Below, in pieces: positions 35,312 through 45,179 of a DNA stretch of 64,000 nucleotides; the stretch's first letter is position 1, and the number at the start of each line of letters is the position of its first letter. Under the pieces are notes generated by a model, which was not told where the DNA came from, did not search any database, and saw only the letters and a program-made list of their open reading frames with translations. Origin of the DNA: Pseudomonadota bacterium (GTDB taxonomy: Bacteria > Pseudomonadota > Alphaproteobacteria > Rhizobiales > Hyphomicrobiaceae). Where the stretch lies: NCBI GenBank assembly GCA_018242215.1, contig JAFECG010000021.1:1-64000 (forward strand). The letters are read 5' to 3'. The position numbers and the translations under genes were made by a program.

Positions 35312-36634
35312 TCAGGTGCGCGTGACCAATTCGCTCTTTTCTGAATTCGATTTGAGTTTCCGAGCCATTCGGCGATCGCGCAACTTAAGGAGCGGTAATA
35401 TCCAATGTCCGAGCCTAATCTCGCGACGCGATTTCTCGGGATCGACCAAATGGGTCGTGGGCAATTTTTGTGTGAATGAACTCTCCATCAGTGTCCCAAG
35501 CGGAAGCTCGAGCTCATCCTGAAGCGCGATCATGCGCGCGTAGAGATCAGACAGCGGCGTGATCAAGCGCCCGAAGCCGTTGCGCGCCTGTGCCCAGCCG
35601 ACGAGATAAAGTCCGCGAACGCCCGGAGGAAATGCTCCTCCATAAACTTGCACGACGTTGTTCTTCACGTCGACGAGCCCTTCGGGAAGGAACGGGAACG
35701 TCGTGTTAAAACCGGTTGCCGCGACGATCATGTCGTAGGTGCCGGTCGTACCGTCGACGAACGACACTGTTTGGCCCTCGACGTGATCGATGCCGGGGCG
35801 GGGCTTAACGCGGCCCAAGCGGATCGCATTCAAAAGATCCGTTCCGAACGCGGGATGACGCTCGAAGATCTTATGCTTCGGCCGTTTCAGTCCGTAGCGG
35901 CGATAATCGCCGATGCTGATCGCGACGATCGTTTTCAAAATCGCGCGCTGCAGGAAGATCGGCAATCCCCAAATCGGAAGATCCGTCAGCGGACGACCTA
36001 AAAAAGTTTTGGGCAAATACCAATAGCCCGACTGCAGGCTGATGTCGCACGACTTGCCGAAGCGCCCGGCATCGACCGCCATATCGACCCCGGAATTGCC
36101 GCCGCCGATAACGAGCACGCGCTTGCCTTCAACTTGCTGTGGGCCGACATAATCTTTCGAATGGAGAATTTCGCCGGTGTAAGTACCGCGAAACGTCGGA
36201 TAGTTTTTATCCCAATGGTGGCCGTTGCAGACGACGACGCCTTTGTAGGTGCGTTCTTCGCCGTCGGCGAATCGCACCGTCCAGCGACCGGCGTTATCGG
36301 GCGCGGCGTATGTGACCGTCTTGTTGAACTCCGCCGATGCCAACAGCCCGCGGTCCTTCGCATAGGCGGCGAGATAACCCAGCATCTGATCGGCGGACGG
36401 GAAATCTGGAAAATCGTCCGGCATCGGATAGTCGGTATATTCCGTTGCTTTCTTCGAAGAGACGATGTGTGCCGTGCGATAGACGCCATGCAGCCAGTTG
36501 CCGCCGACGCCCGATGCCGCGTCGATCAGATCGAAGGGAATGCCCCGCCGTTTGATCGCGGCGGCCATCGCCAATCCGACGGGTCCCGCCCCGATGACGA
36601 GATGGCGTTCGAGCGTGCTTATTCCTTCGCTCAT
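35312..36634 (-). CDS. Flavin-containing monooxygenase (FMO/Baeyer-Villiger-like)
   Basis: A 440-residue FAD/NADPH oxidoreductase. From ATG 36634 the FAD-binding VIGAGPVGLAMA is near residue 16 and the NADPH-binding VLVIGGGNSGVDMA is at about 175-188. The FMO-like FxGxxxHSxxY site reads FRGTYTGEILHSKDYVG. The gene's reading frame extends to 36796, but the upstream part lacks family similarity and GAGG sits about 11 bases before the ATG chosen. The substrate cannot be inferred. Standing alone between the porin gene and ispG. Confidence 0.88.
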   Translation of the reverse strand: MSEGISTLERHLVIGAGPVGLAMAAAIKRRGIPFDLIDAASGVGGNWLHGVYRTAHIVSSKKATEYTDYPMPDDFPDFPSADQMLGYLAAYAKDRGLLASAEFNKTVTYAAPDNAGRWTVRFADGEERTYKGVVVCNGHHWDKNYPTFRGTYTGEILHSKDYVGPQQVEGKRVLVIGGGNSGVDMAVDAGRFGKSCDISLQSGYWYLPKTFLGRPLTDLPIWGLPIFLQRAILKTIVAISIGDYRRYGLKRPKHKIFERHPAFGTDLLNAIRLGRVKPRPGIDHVEGQTVSFVDGTTGTYDMIVAATGFNTTFPFLPEGLVDVKNNVVQVYGGAFPPGVRGLYLVGWAQARNGFGRLITPLSDLYARMIALQDELELPLGTLMESSFTQKLPTTHLVDPEKSRREIRLGHWILPLLKLRDRRMARKLKSNSEKSELVTRT

Positions 36635-36844
36635 TCTCACTTGATCCTCGGTGGCGGGCATATGCTCATCAACAACGCGTTCAACTGGCGCAAGGTCCAT
36701 CGGCGCGGTGGTAGATAGCCGCTTGGATACATCATTGACAAAGCGCAATGCGAGCGCTGGAACGTCGCAAACCCTGAGCCAGGGCAGCGATATCACCTGA
36801 AATGCTTAAGAAATACGGTGTTTTTCCTTAATTCCGCCGAGCGT

Positions 36845-38110
36845 TTATTCCGCTGCCTCTCCGCCCACCGCGATGCCCGCACCGAAGCGACGCGCGATAT
36901 AATCTTCAACGATCGTCTTGAATTCGCCGGCGATGTTCGGACCGCGCAGAGTCATCGCCTTTTTGCCGTCGATGAAGACCGGCGCGGCAGGAGACTCTCC
37001 CGTCCCTGGCAGTGAGATTCCGACATCGGCGTGCTTGCTTTCGCCCGGGCCATTCACGATGCAACCCATCACCGCGAAGTTCAACGCCTCGACGCCCGGA
37101 TACTGCGTCTTCCAGTCGGGCATGCGATCGCGGATCATGTCCTGGATATCGCGCGCGAGTTCCTGGAACACGGTCGAGGTCGTGCGGCCGCAGCCCGGGC
37201 ACGCGGCGACAACCGGAACAAACGAGCGCAAGCCCATCGTCTGCAGAAGCTCCTGCGCGGCGCGGACTTCCTGCGTGCGATCGCCGCCCGGTTCCGGCGT
37301 CAGTGAGAAGCGGATCGTATCGCCGATGCCCTGCTGCAGGAGAATGCCGAGCGCCGCCGATGAAGCAACAATGCCCTTCGATCCCATACCGGCTTCTGTC
37401 AGGCCGAGGTGCAGCGCATAGCGGCTGCGGTCGGCGAGCATGGCGTACACAGCCAAAAGATCCTGAATGGACGAAACCTTGCCCGAGACGATGATCTTGT
37501 CGGCACCGAGGCCCATTTCCTCAGCGCGTTCCGCCGACATCAATGCCGACTGCACCATCGCTTCGTGCATGACGCTGCGTGCGGATTTCGGCTCGGCTGC
37601 CTTGGCGTTCTCGTCCATCAGATAGGTGAGGAGCTCGCCGTCGAGTGAACCCCAATTGACGCCGATGCGGACCGGCTTGCCGTGCTTCATCGCCGTCTCG
37701 ATGATGGCGCCGAACTGCTTGTCCTTCTTGTCCTTGAAACCGACGTTGCCGGGATTGATGCGATACTTGTCGAGGGCTTCGGCGCAAGCGGGATTTTCGC
37801 CCAGCAGCTTGTGGCCGATATAATGGAAGTCGCCGATCAACGGGACGTTGACGCCGCGCTTTCTCAGTTCGTCTCGAATGTGTGGGACGGCTTTGGCTGC
37901 TTCGTCGCGATCGACGGTGATGCGGACGAGTTCGGAGCCCGCGCGCGCCAAGTCGGCGACCTGCTTCACGGTAGAAGCGACGTCAGCGGTGTCGGTGTTC
38001 GTCATTGACTGGACGACGACCGGTGCGCCGCCGCCGACCTGCACGCCGCCGACGCTTACCGCGACGGTCGCGTGACGGGGTTTCATCGTGATGCTGTCAC
38101 CGTGCAACAT
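36845..38110 (-). CDS. ispG: 4-hydroxy-3-methylbut-2-enyl diphosphate synthase IspG
   Basis: A 4Fe-4S enzyme of the MEP isoprenoid pathway that converts MEcPP to HMBPP. From ATG 38110 it has 421 residues. [14 protein letters not shown] and the beta-barrel [20 protein letters not shown] stretches are family signatures. Cluster ligands are in CPGCGRTTS and [10 protein letters not shown]. The ATG at 38110 is preferred over the longer frame to 38248. It lies 32 bases past znuB on the same strand and may be read from the same transcript. It supplies the precursors used by the ispA gene at 33.5 kb. Confidence 0.95.
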   Translation of the reverse strand: MLHGDSITMKPRHATVAVSVGGVQVGGGAPVVVQSMTNTDTADVASTVKQVADLARAGSELVRITVDRDEAAKAVPHIRDELRKRGVNVPLIGDFHYIGHKLLGENPACAEALDKYRINPGNVGFKDKKDKQFGAIIETAMKHGKPVRIGVNWGSLDGELLTYLMDENAKAAEPKSARSVMHEAMVQSALMSAERAEEMGLGADKIIVSGKVSSIQDLLAVYAMLADRSRYALHLGLTEAGMGSKGIVASSAALGILLQQGIGDTIRFSLTPEPGGDRTQEVRAAQELLQTMGLRSFVPVVAACPGCGRTTSTVFQELARDIQDMIRDRMPDWKTQYPGVEALNFAVMGCIVNGPGESKHADVGISLPGTGESPAAPVFIDGKKAMTLRGPNIAGEFKTIVEDYIARRFGAGIAVGGEAAE

Positions 38111-38142
38111 CGCATTGCCTTTCCGATCCTGTGGCCCGAGTT

Positions 38143-38946
38143 CTAGCGTTCTCTGCGGCTTCCCGCCAGAAGCGATATGGCCGCGATTGTGCACAGCGCG
38201 ATGACGATCGAGGGACCACCCGGCACGTCGCTCGAAAGTGACAGCCAAAGCCCGAGAATAACGCCGAAAATGGCCGCTCCTGCGGCGATCACGGCCATCC
38301 GCTCGGGCGTCGCCGATAGTGGCCGCGCGGCAACGGCCGGCACCACAAGAAACGCCATGACGAGTAAAACGCCGACGATTTTCATCGCGACGGCAATGAC
38401 CACGGCAAGCAGGAAGTCGAAAGCAGCACGCGGGAGGCGCGGATTGATGCCTTCGGCGGTCGCCAGATCCTCGTGCAGCGAAAGTCTGACCAGCGGCTTC
38501 CAGAGGTAGACCGTCGCGGCCATGACAACAGCGCCGCCGACGTAGATCCAGACGAGATCGGTTTCGGTGACAGCGAACACGTCACCGAAGAGATAGCTCA
38601 TCAGGTCGATGCCCGGGCCTTTGACGAGCGAAATCGCCGCGATGCCAAGCGCCAGGGTGGCGTGGTGCATCAAGCCGAGCGCGGAATCGAGCGGCACCAT
38701 CTTCTGGCGCCCGAGAAGCGTCAGCATTCCCGCCGCTGCCATCGCTGCCAGGATGACCGCCAGAGTGAGGTTCACATTGGCCGCAAGACCGAGCGCGACG
38801 CCGAGCAAACCAGCCTGGGACAGCGTCTCGCCAACGTAAGACATGCGCCGCCACACGACGATGCAGCCGAGGGGCGCCGCGACAACGGCAAGGCCGACGG
38901 CCGCAAAAAAAGCACGCCAGACGAACGGATCAGGCCAAGCGAACAC
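38143..38946 (-). CDS. znuB: Zinc ABC transporter permease ZnuB
   Basis: A 267-residue permease of the ABC-3 family that takes up zinc across the inner membrane. The helices run throughout, with [19 protein letters not shown] as the family signature and the [17 protein letters not shown] loop near the C-terminus. Translation begins at GTG 38946, directly after the znuC TGA, so the two are tightly coupled. The periplasmic binding protein ZnuA is not in this window. Confidence 0.93.
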   Translation of the reverse strand: MFAWPDPFVWRAFFAAVGLAVVAAPLGCIVVWRRMSYVGETLSQAGLLGVALGLAANVNLTLAVILAAMAAAGMLTLLGRQKMVPLDSALGLMHHATLALGIAAISLVKGPGIDLMSYLFGDVFAVTETDLVWIYVGGAVVMAATVYLWKPLVRLSLHEDLATAEGINPRLPRAAFDFLLAVVIAVAMKIVGVLLVMAFLVVPAVAARPLSATPERMAVIAAGAAIFGVILGLWLSLSSDVPGGPSIVIALCTIAAISLLAGSRRER

Positions 38947-39822
38947 TCAGGAGCCTCGCCCTGGCGGTGCCGGTTCGTCCAGTGGCCGCGCTTCGCCCGT
39001 CAAATCATGCTGATGATCGTGGTGATGGCGATAGACGCCGAGCGCCGTCGCCGCGTGCGGGCCGAAGATCCTTGCATAAGCTGCGTGCTGCGAAACATCT
39101 TCAGGCTTGCCCGAGCAGCAGACGTGGCCGTTGAGGCAGATGACGCGATCGCTCCGTGCCATGACGACGTGCAGGTCGTGTGACACGAGAAGAACGCCGA
39201 GATCGTGCCTGTCGCGCAGTCGGCCGATCAAATCGTAGAGTTCGGCCTCGCCGGTAAAATCGACGCCGCTTGCCGGCTCGTCGAGGATCAGAAGGTTCGG
39301 GCGGCGGAGCAATGCGCGTGCGATCAAAACGCGCTGCGTTTCTCCGCCCGAAAGCTTCGAAAGCTGCTGATCGAGCGTGCGGAGCGCGCCTGCCTCGTCC
39401 AATGCGGCCTTGATGTCGTTCTTCGTGACGTTCGCGCCGAGCGCGAGAAACGCTCCGACCGTCATCGGGATCGTCGAGTCGACATCGAAACGTTGGGGCA
39501 CATATCCGATGCGGGTCGAAGCCGGTTTCACGATGCGTCCGTGCGTCGGCTGCTCGATGCCGAGCAGAAGGCGGACGAGGGTCGTCTTACCCGCGCCGTT
39601 GGGCCCAATCAGCGTGACGATCTCGCCACGGCGAACATCGAGATCGACATCCGAGAGCACCTCGCGGCCGCCGTGCGTCATCGATAGTCCCCGCGCTGAA
39701 ATCAGCGCATCGGGAACGATCCCCACATCAATTCTTTCGGGATGATGACCATGATGGTGGCCGCAACTGCACGTCGCGGCGTCATCGGGGGACGGCTTCC
39801 CCTGTTCGTCCAAGGCTGACAA
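38947..39822 (-). CDS. znuC: Zinc ABC transporter ATP-binding protein ZnuC with His-rich termini
   Basis: The ATPase that drives ZnuB, 291 residues from a TTG at 39822. Walker A is GPNGAGKTTLV, the signature is LSGGETQRVLIARA and Walker B is LLILDEPASGVD. Two histidine-rich segments are unusual: CSCGHHHGHHPE near the N-terminus and RHHHDHQHD near the C-terminus. The start is uncertain. TTG 39822 has GGAG eight bases before it and falls 14 bases after the zur stop, while ATG 39870 would overlap zur by 34 bases. A likely zur-znuC-znuB operon. Confidence 0.9.
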   Translation of the reverse strand: MSALDEQGKPSPDDAATCSCGHHHGHHPERIDVGIVPDALISARGLSMTHGGREVLSDVDLDVRRGEIVTLIGPNGAGKTTLVRLLLGIEQPTHGRIVKPASTRIGYVPQRFDVDSTIPMTVGAFLALGANVTKNDIKAALDEAGALRTLDQQLSKLSGGETQRVLIARALLRRPNLLILDEPASGVDFTGEAELYDLIGRLRDRHDLGVLLVSHDLHVVMARSDRVICLNGHVCCSGKPEDVSQHAAYARIFGPHAATALGVYRHHHDHQHDLTGEARPLDEPAPPGRGS

Positions 39823-39836
39823 AAAACTTCTCCGTC

Positions 39837-40328
39837 TCAGGCCTTGCGGCGCGCCGCGCATTCCTCGCACGTGCCGGACACCTCGACGAACCGGACGCGA
39901 GTCTCGAAGGCGACGTCGCCGGCGGCATGGTCGATGGCTCGGAAAATCTCGTCGCCATCAACCTCCTGAACGGCGCCGCATTTCTCGCAGCTCAGGAAGA
40001 TCGGCGGACGGCCCGTCCGTGGCTTGTTCATCCGTCGGCAGGCAAAATACGCGTTCTTGCTTTCAAGGCGGTGGACCACGCCGGCTTCGAGCAGCGCGTC
40101 AAGGGCCCGATAGATCGAAATCGGGGCGAGGCGCGTCCCTTTCTTGGCGAGACGGTCCAACACCTCGTAGGCGCCGACGCTCGCCTGGGTCGAGGCAATC
40201 TCCTCGAAGACCTTGCGGCGGAGGTCGGTGAACCGGATGTTCTTTTCCGCAAAGATCTCAGCGGCTTGCTCAAGAGACGTTTTCAGACGGTCCTTGCCTC
40301 TCTGCTCGTCGGCTGCGTTCGCTACCAT
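39837..40328 (-). CDS. zur: Fur-family zinc uptake regulator Zur
   Basis: A 163-residue metalloregulator that represses zinc uptake genes when zinc is bound. The winged-helix has LRRKVFEEIASTQASVGAYEVLDRL. The structural zinc site is formed by two CxxC pairs, CEKCG and CEECAA near the C-terminus. FACRRMNK and the HAAGDV section fit Zur rather than ferric Fur. AGAGGAC stands six bases before the ATG. It lies upstream of znuC and likely autoregulates the operon. Confidence 0.9.
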   Translation of the reverse strand: MVANAADEQRGKDRLKTSLEQAAEIFAEKNIRFTDLRRKVFEEIASTQASVGAYEVLDRLAKKGTRLAPISIYRALDALLEAGVVHRLESKNAYFACRRMNKPRTGRPPIFLSCEKCGAVQEVDGDEIFRAIDHAAGDVAFETRVRFVEVSGTCEECAARRKA

Positions 40329-40380
40329 GACAGTCCTCTAACGCCGGCTGAGACGCACCTGGGCTCGGGCGTGACCGGAC

Positions 40381-40393
40381 GATATAACATGTC
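40381..40393 (-). promoter_or_regulatory. Candidate Zur operator
   Basis: GATATAACATGTC, 53 bases upstream of the zur start, partly matches the alphaproteobacterial Zur motif built around GTTATA/TATAAC. Only one half matches well, so the call is weak. Confidence 0.25.
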
Positions 40394-40622
40394 GGCATCA
40401 GCGGCCATGCCATTCAAGGGGCGCCAAAGTATTTTATCCCCGCGTGGTCGCGCGAGGTTAGACTGCCCGGCAGAACGGCGGAACAAACGGATTCTCAAAA
40501 GAAGTTCATCCAATGAGCACATTTTGTCTTAATCTTGCCGCCAATTGGCCCGCTCGACCGCGCAATTATTAACCATCGCAGCAAGCGATTCACGAGCAAA
40601 AAGGCTAGGAACCGACCTCAGG

Positions 40623-43600
40623 ATGGACGTCAAGTTTCTGATCGACAGGCTGGTGGAGAACGCCCGGCCGATCGGCATAGCCGTCTTCATAGCGAGCACG
40701 CTTTTTCTTCTCCTTCGGACGCGCGTCGCGCGGCGCCTTCGGGCCGCGATCGAGGAGACGATTTTCAGCAATTGGCGACTGGCGCTGCTTGGCACGACCG
40801 GCGTCGTCCTTTCGGCTGCCGCGGGCTGGCGGACCTGGGAGGGAATGTACAATTTCACCGGCGAGCCGCTGCTCTCGGGCATGGTCACGTTCGGCATCCA
40901 AGGCATCATGCTGATCGTCGCGTGGCTGATCGGCGAAAGCTTCGCCACGGGCATGAACCGGGTGTCGCGGCCTGGCCACTCGGGCGTTGTCAGCTCCGGC
41001 GCGCAGCCGTGGATCGCGACGTTCATAGGCCTGTTGCTTTTCCTGATCGCGTTCGTGTTGTTCCTACAGTGGCATGCCGGAAGCGATACGAAATACGCGA
41101 CCGGCATCGAGAACCTCGACTGGTCAGCGGCGGGCAATAAATTCCTGATGTTCGGCGCGGGACTCTTGCTCGTCGCCCTCTTCGCGCTTTATGCAGCGAG
41201 CGACATCGTCCGGCCGTACGTGCAGGTCGTGCGGATCATCATCCGAAATTCGATGCTGTGGCTGATGTTCTTCGCTTGCATGGCGACGAGCGTCTTCTTT
41301 TCCTTCGACAGCTTCTTCACCGCGATCTTCCCGCCATCGGAGCGCGTGCGCGCGGCCGAGCTTCGCGCGCAGAACCAAGTGTCGGGCGTCATCACCGACA
41401 TCGAACAGGCGATCGCGGCGCGGCATGCGGCGCTGGCGGAAGAGTTGTTCAAGACCGCTGCGTGGAAGGCCTACGACGCGCAGCTTGAAAAGATCGGGCA
41501 GGCGGCGACGCAGTCGCAGAGCGTGATCGAGAAATACGTCAACGACCAGATCGAGGAACGCCGCCAGGCCGTTCAAGAGCAGCAGGAGCGGATGGCGTCT
41601 GCGCAGGCGGGACAAGCCGGGCTCGCCAATCGCAAAGTTTCGCTGACGGACGAGAAGGCGAGCCTTGCGGGGCAGCGGCCGGAACTTGCGGCAGATTACG
41701 CGGCCAAGAAGGCCGACTACGATCAGAAGCTCAAGGATGTCGATGCGAAACGTGTCGAAGCCTTGGCTGAAGACAAAGGCGTCGAAGGCAGCGGCAAGGC
41801 TGGACGCGGACCCCTCTATCGCCAGCGCATGGCGGAACTCGCGACACTGCAGGCTGCGGCGCAGATCGCCCAGGAGCGCATGGCGAACGCGCAGAAGCGG
41901 CTCGACACCGCCGAATCGCGCCTTTCCGCCATCGATACCGAGCTTGCGACACTCGATGGGGATCTGGCCAAATACAAAGGCGAAGCGGATACCGCGCAAC
42001 AGCGGATCAAGCTTGCCGAGGACGGCGTTCAGACCGACACCGGGCCGAAGATCGATCCATCGCGCATCCTGCCGTTGTTCGAGCGGACACGGTCGGAATT
42101 CCGCGCCGATCCAACTGTCGGTCATCTCGACAACGTGCAGCGGATGTGCAGCGACATCTCGACAGCGATGCAGGCGACGCCGGAGACAAAATCGCTCGTC
42201 AAGGACATCGACTGCGATCCGAAAACGACGGCCGATGCTGCATCTACGCTTTTCGGGCTTGAGAGCGGAACAAAAGTCTTCGAGTCGACCTGCGTCGGCG
42301 GCGACAAGCTCAACGCCAACACGTCGACCGATGCGCTCTTCGCCTTCGCGCGGCGTTGTCTCTCAGATAGCGCGCTACCGAGCAACGATACGGATGCGCT
42401 GCGGGCTGAAATCAATCGGATGGAACTCTCGCGCGATGACAAGGCGCATCGCTTCGTCGTGACGCTCAATGCGTTTCAAGACGGTAACCGGCTCGCATAT
42501 CTGGCGCTTGCGATCGCCATCGGTCTCGACGGCTTGATCTTCATGTCGGGGCTTTTCGGCGCGAATGCCGTACGCTCGCCGTTATCAGACATACCGAGCT
42601 ACCGCTCGCGCTCAGGGGCGCAGCTTGAGGCGACGATCAATGCCGCGCTCGGGGCGCACCCTTATGAGACCGCGTGGCTGACGCTGACGTCGTTTAGGCC
42701 CATCACCAATCAGGACGGCTTTTCGGCCCTTGCCGATTTGAGCGCGATGGAGCGGTCTCAGGCCGACCGCGTGCGCATGGTGCTGACGGCTGGGGCCGAC
42801 ATCGGCGCTGTCGAAACAGTGAGCCACAATCCGGAACGGTACCGAGTCCGGAGCGAGTTGCGCGAATATCTGTCATCCATTTGCGACAAGCAGTTCAAGA
42901 CCGACGCGACCGCCAAAGACAAAGCGCGCCTCGAGCAGCTTGTCTCCGCGGCGCTGGCACCGCATCCGCGCGAACATTCGGAAATCGTGCTCAATACGCT
43001 GGAGCCTATCCGTGAAACCGAGGGCTTCACGTCGATGGTGACGCTGACGGACATCGCGAATGACTACGACTCACGCGTCGTTCGCCGGGTCATGAACGCT
43101 GGCTCCGCCGTGAAAGCGGTGGCGCCTGACGTCAAAATCGATGATCGGTACTACATTCGTCCCGCGCTCTACGAGACGCTTTTGACGATCCGCGCCACGG
43201 CGCCGGAAAGCCCAGCCTATCGATATGAGCGCGACCGCTTCGAAGGCGTGCAGGAACGCCCTGCGATCGACGCGGGGGCGCTTCGCGTGGCGCAGCCGGA
43301 GCTGCCGCTTCATAGCAAAGGAAGTGTCCCGGAGATAAAAAGGCCGCAAGAGCGGCCGGCGCTTCCTGGGCTAGAGCCGCTCTCGAAAGAAGAAAAGCGA
43401 CGCCTTGCCACCTATTATCGCGAGGCACTTCTGAATGCGGTCCATCTCACACCGGACGTTGTAGACAAGCGTTTGAACTCGCAATCTCACGATGCGATTC
43501 TCGAAGCGTGGAAATCGCTCAACGCACACAGCAAGAAAAACGAAAACCTCGGTCTTTTGCTGCGGGCGTTCCAAAACGATCAGGACCGCATTCTGAGCGA

Positions 43601-43967
43601 GGTCTATTCACGGCTTCGAAGCGAAATCGGTGGCGACGAGCGCAAGCAGGCCGTTCTCGATGGCGTCGACGGCGCCGTGCGTAATGACTTGCCGCTGTAC
43701 ATGCTGTTTCCGGAAATGGGGCTCGTCACGTATCTGGTCGAGGAACTCGAAACTGCGGCACAGCCCGACGATGGACTGGTCCATGGCGAGCAGCTCCTCA
43801 AGGATCAACTCAAATATGTGAGCGACGCGCTCGGCCGATTGGATCTCGAAAATCCGCGCTCATGGGATGAAATCCGAAAGCGGCTCGCGATACGCACCGG
43901 TTCGGAATTCCGCAACTTCCCCAACAGGCCGTACGGTCACGACGACCAGCCGCCTGACGATGCATAA
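40623..43967 (+). CDS. Large membrane and coiled-coil protein with internal duplication, unknown function
   Basis: A 1114-residue protein from ATG 40623. Six membrane helices lie in the first 230 residues (about 17-31, 53-70, 83-104, 125-147, 170-189, 205-227). A long soluble section at about 240-480 is Ala/Gln/Glu-rich with the heptad look of a coiled coil. A further membrane helix sits near 620-641. Two similar segments follow (about 668-755 and 770-858), sharing AAL-x2-HP-x-E, PI-x4-GF, RV-x3-AG and RY-x-R-x2-L-x-E patterns. The C-terminal third is charged and helical. No known domain or catalytic motif is apparent. It is divergent from zur, and no relative is in the window. Confidence 0.75.
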   Translation: MDVKFLIDRLVENARPIGIAVFIASTLFLLLRTRVARRLRAAIEETIFSNWRLALLGTTGVVLSAAAGWRTWEGMYNFTGEPLLSGMVTFGIQGIMLIVAWLIGESFATGMNRVSRPGHSGVVSSGAQPWIATFIGLLLFLIAFVLFLQWHAGSDTKYATGIENLDWSAAGNKFLMFGAGLLLVALFALYAASDIVRPYVQVVRIIIRNSMLWLMFFACMATSVFFSFDSFFTAIFPPSERVRAAELRAQNQVSGVITDIEQAIAARHAALAEELFKTAAWKAYDAQLEKIGQAATQSQSVIEKYVNDQIEERRQAVQEQQERMASAQAGQAGLANRKVSLTDEKASLAGQRPELAADYAAKKADYDQKLKDVDAKRVEALAEDKGVEGSGKAGRGPLYRQRMAELATLQAAAQIAQERMANAQKRLDTAESRLSAIDTELATLDGDLAKYKGEADTAQQRIKLAEDGVQTDTGPKIDPSRILPLFERTRSEFRADPTVGHLDNVQRMCSDISTAMQATPETKSLVKDIDCDPKTTADAASTLFGLESGTKVFESTCVGGDKLNANTSTDALFAFARRCLSDSALPSNDTDALRAEINRMELSRDDKAHRFVVTLNAFQDGNRLAYLALAIAIGLDGLIFMSGLFGANAVRSPLSDIPSYRSRSGAQLEATINAALGAHPYETAWLTLTSFRPITNQDGFSALADLSAMERSQADRVRMVLTAGADIGAVETVSHNPERYRVRSELREYLSSICDKQFKTDATAKDKARLEQLVSAALAPHPREHSEIVLNTLEPIRETEGFTSMVTLTDIANDYDSRVVRRVMNAGSAVKAVAPDVKIDDRYYIRPALYETLLTIRATAPESPAYRYERDRFEGVQERPAIDAGALRVAQPELPLHSKGSVPEIKRPQERPALPGLEPLSKEEKRRLATYYREALLNAVHLTPDVVDKRLNSQSHDAILEAWKSLNAHSKKNENLGLLLRAFQNDQDRILSEVYSRLRSEIGGDERKQAVLDGVDGAVRNDLPLYMLFPEMGLVTYLVEELETAAQPDDGLVHGEQLLKDQLKYVSDALGRLDLENPRSWDEIRKRLAIRTGSEFRNFPNRPYGHDDQPPDDA

Positions 43968-44070
43968 GATCGCCTTCGTCTATCTTGATGGCGTCCGCCC
44001 CGCCGGCGATCGATCGGCGTCGATTCTGTTGAGGCTCGTCCATAGAGCAGCAGCGAGCAGACAGATGAAT

Positions 44071-44089
44071 CCTCGGCATAAAGCCGAGG
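44071..44089 (-). terminator. Hairpin downstream of the FAH gene
   Basis: CCTCGGC and GCCGAGG form a 7-base stem around ATAAA, 19 bases past the FAH stop and between convergent genes. No T-run follows on either strand, so it may be a transcript stabiliser rather than a terminator. Confidence 0.35.
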
Positions 44090-44107
44090 AGGATCGTCAT
44101 TGGCGAG

Positions 44108-44956
44108 TCAGAGTTTAAAATCGACGACTTTCTGGCGTTGTTCGCCCAGACCCTCGATTTTTAATTCCATGACGTCGCCGGCTTTCAGGAACTCTTTCGG
44201 ATTGCGCGCCGTGCCGACGCCCGGCGGCGTGCCCGTCGTTACGATGTCACCGGGCTCAAGCACCATGAATTCGGTGACGTAGGCGAGAAGCTCCGGGATC
44301 TTGAAAATCATCGTCGCCGTCGAGCCGGTTTGCTTGCGCTGGCCGTTGACGTCGAGAGACATGGCAAGATTGTCGACGTCGGCGATCTCGTCCGGCGTCA
44401 CGAGCCAGGGCCCGATCGGGCCGAACGTCTCGGCCGATTTGCCCTTCACCCACTGGCCACCGCGCTTCGACTGAAAGCGGCGCTCCGAGACGTCATTGCA
44501 AATACAGTAGCCCGCAATGTAGTCCGCCCAATCCTTCGCTTCGACATAGCGCGCCCGAGCGCCGATGACGAAGGCGATCTCGACCTCCCAATCGAGGTGA
44601 CGTGAATTCCGCGGGATCATCACGTCGTCGTCGGGGCCGCAGATCGACGTCGTCGCCTTGTTGAAGAGGATCGGTTCGGTCGGGATTTCCTGTCCCGTTT
44701 CCTTAGCGTGATCGGCGTAGTTGAGACCGATGGCGATGAAATTGTGGGTGCTGGCGATAGGTGGCCCGAGCCGGGCATCCTGCGGTGCCTTCGGGAGAGT
44801 CATAAGGTCGAGCTTGCGCAGCTTCGCCAGCGACGCGGGAGCAAGGAACTCGCCCGAGAAATCCGGGATGACCTCCGAAAGATTGCGGATGTCGCCGTTG
44901 CCATCGAGGATGCCGGGTCTTTCTGCGCCAGGGGCGCCGAAGCGAACGAGTTTCAT
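44108..44956 (-). CDS. Fumarylacetoacetate hydrolase-family protein
   Basis: A 282-residue single-domain FAH-family enzyme. The family metal site is visible as DWEVEIAFVIG (Glu/Glu of the acidic cluster) and the FNKATTSICGPDDD stretch. GLNYADHA and EPGDIVTTGTPPGVG complete the signature. Family members open acylpyruvate, decarboxylate oxaloacetate or process homoprotocatechuate products, so the substrate here is open. It stands alone, with a CCTCGGC/GCCGAGG hairpin (44071-44089) just beyond its stop. It is divergent from the MipA-like gene. Confidence 0.9.
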   Translation of the reverse strand: MKLVRFGAPGAERPGILDGNGDIRNLSEVIPDFSGEFLAPASLAKLRKLDLMTLPKAPQDARLGPPIASTHNFIAIGLNYADHAKETGQEIPTEPILFNKATTSICGPDDDVMIPRNSRHLDWEVEIAFVIGARARYVEAKDWADYIAGYCICNDVSERRFQSKRGGQWVKGKSAETFGPIGPWLVTPDEIADVDNLAMSLDVNGQRKQTGSTATMIFKIPELLAYVTEFMVLEPGDIVTTGTPPGVGTARNPKEFLKAGDVMELKIEGLGEQRQKVVDFKL

Positions 44957-45179
44957 TTACACTTGTCTCCAGGTCTGGGCTTACGGCACAGGGGGAGTTT
45001 CTAAGCAGAAAACGGATGGTCTGCCAATCGGTTGGCGGCGACAGCTGGCGCAGTGGGTGGTGCCTTTTGATCTGCGTCATCATGATTCCGCACCAATTCG
45101 GCGAGCATACCTTCAGGTTCTTTCTTTTCCCAATTGGGGCGCGTCCACAGTATGCTGGCCGTCGGTGTTGGAGTTGTTC

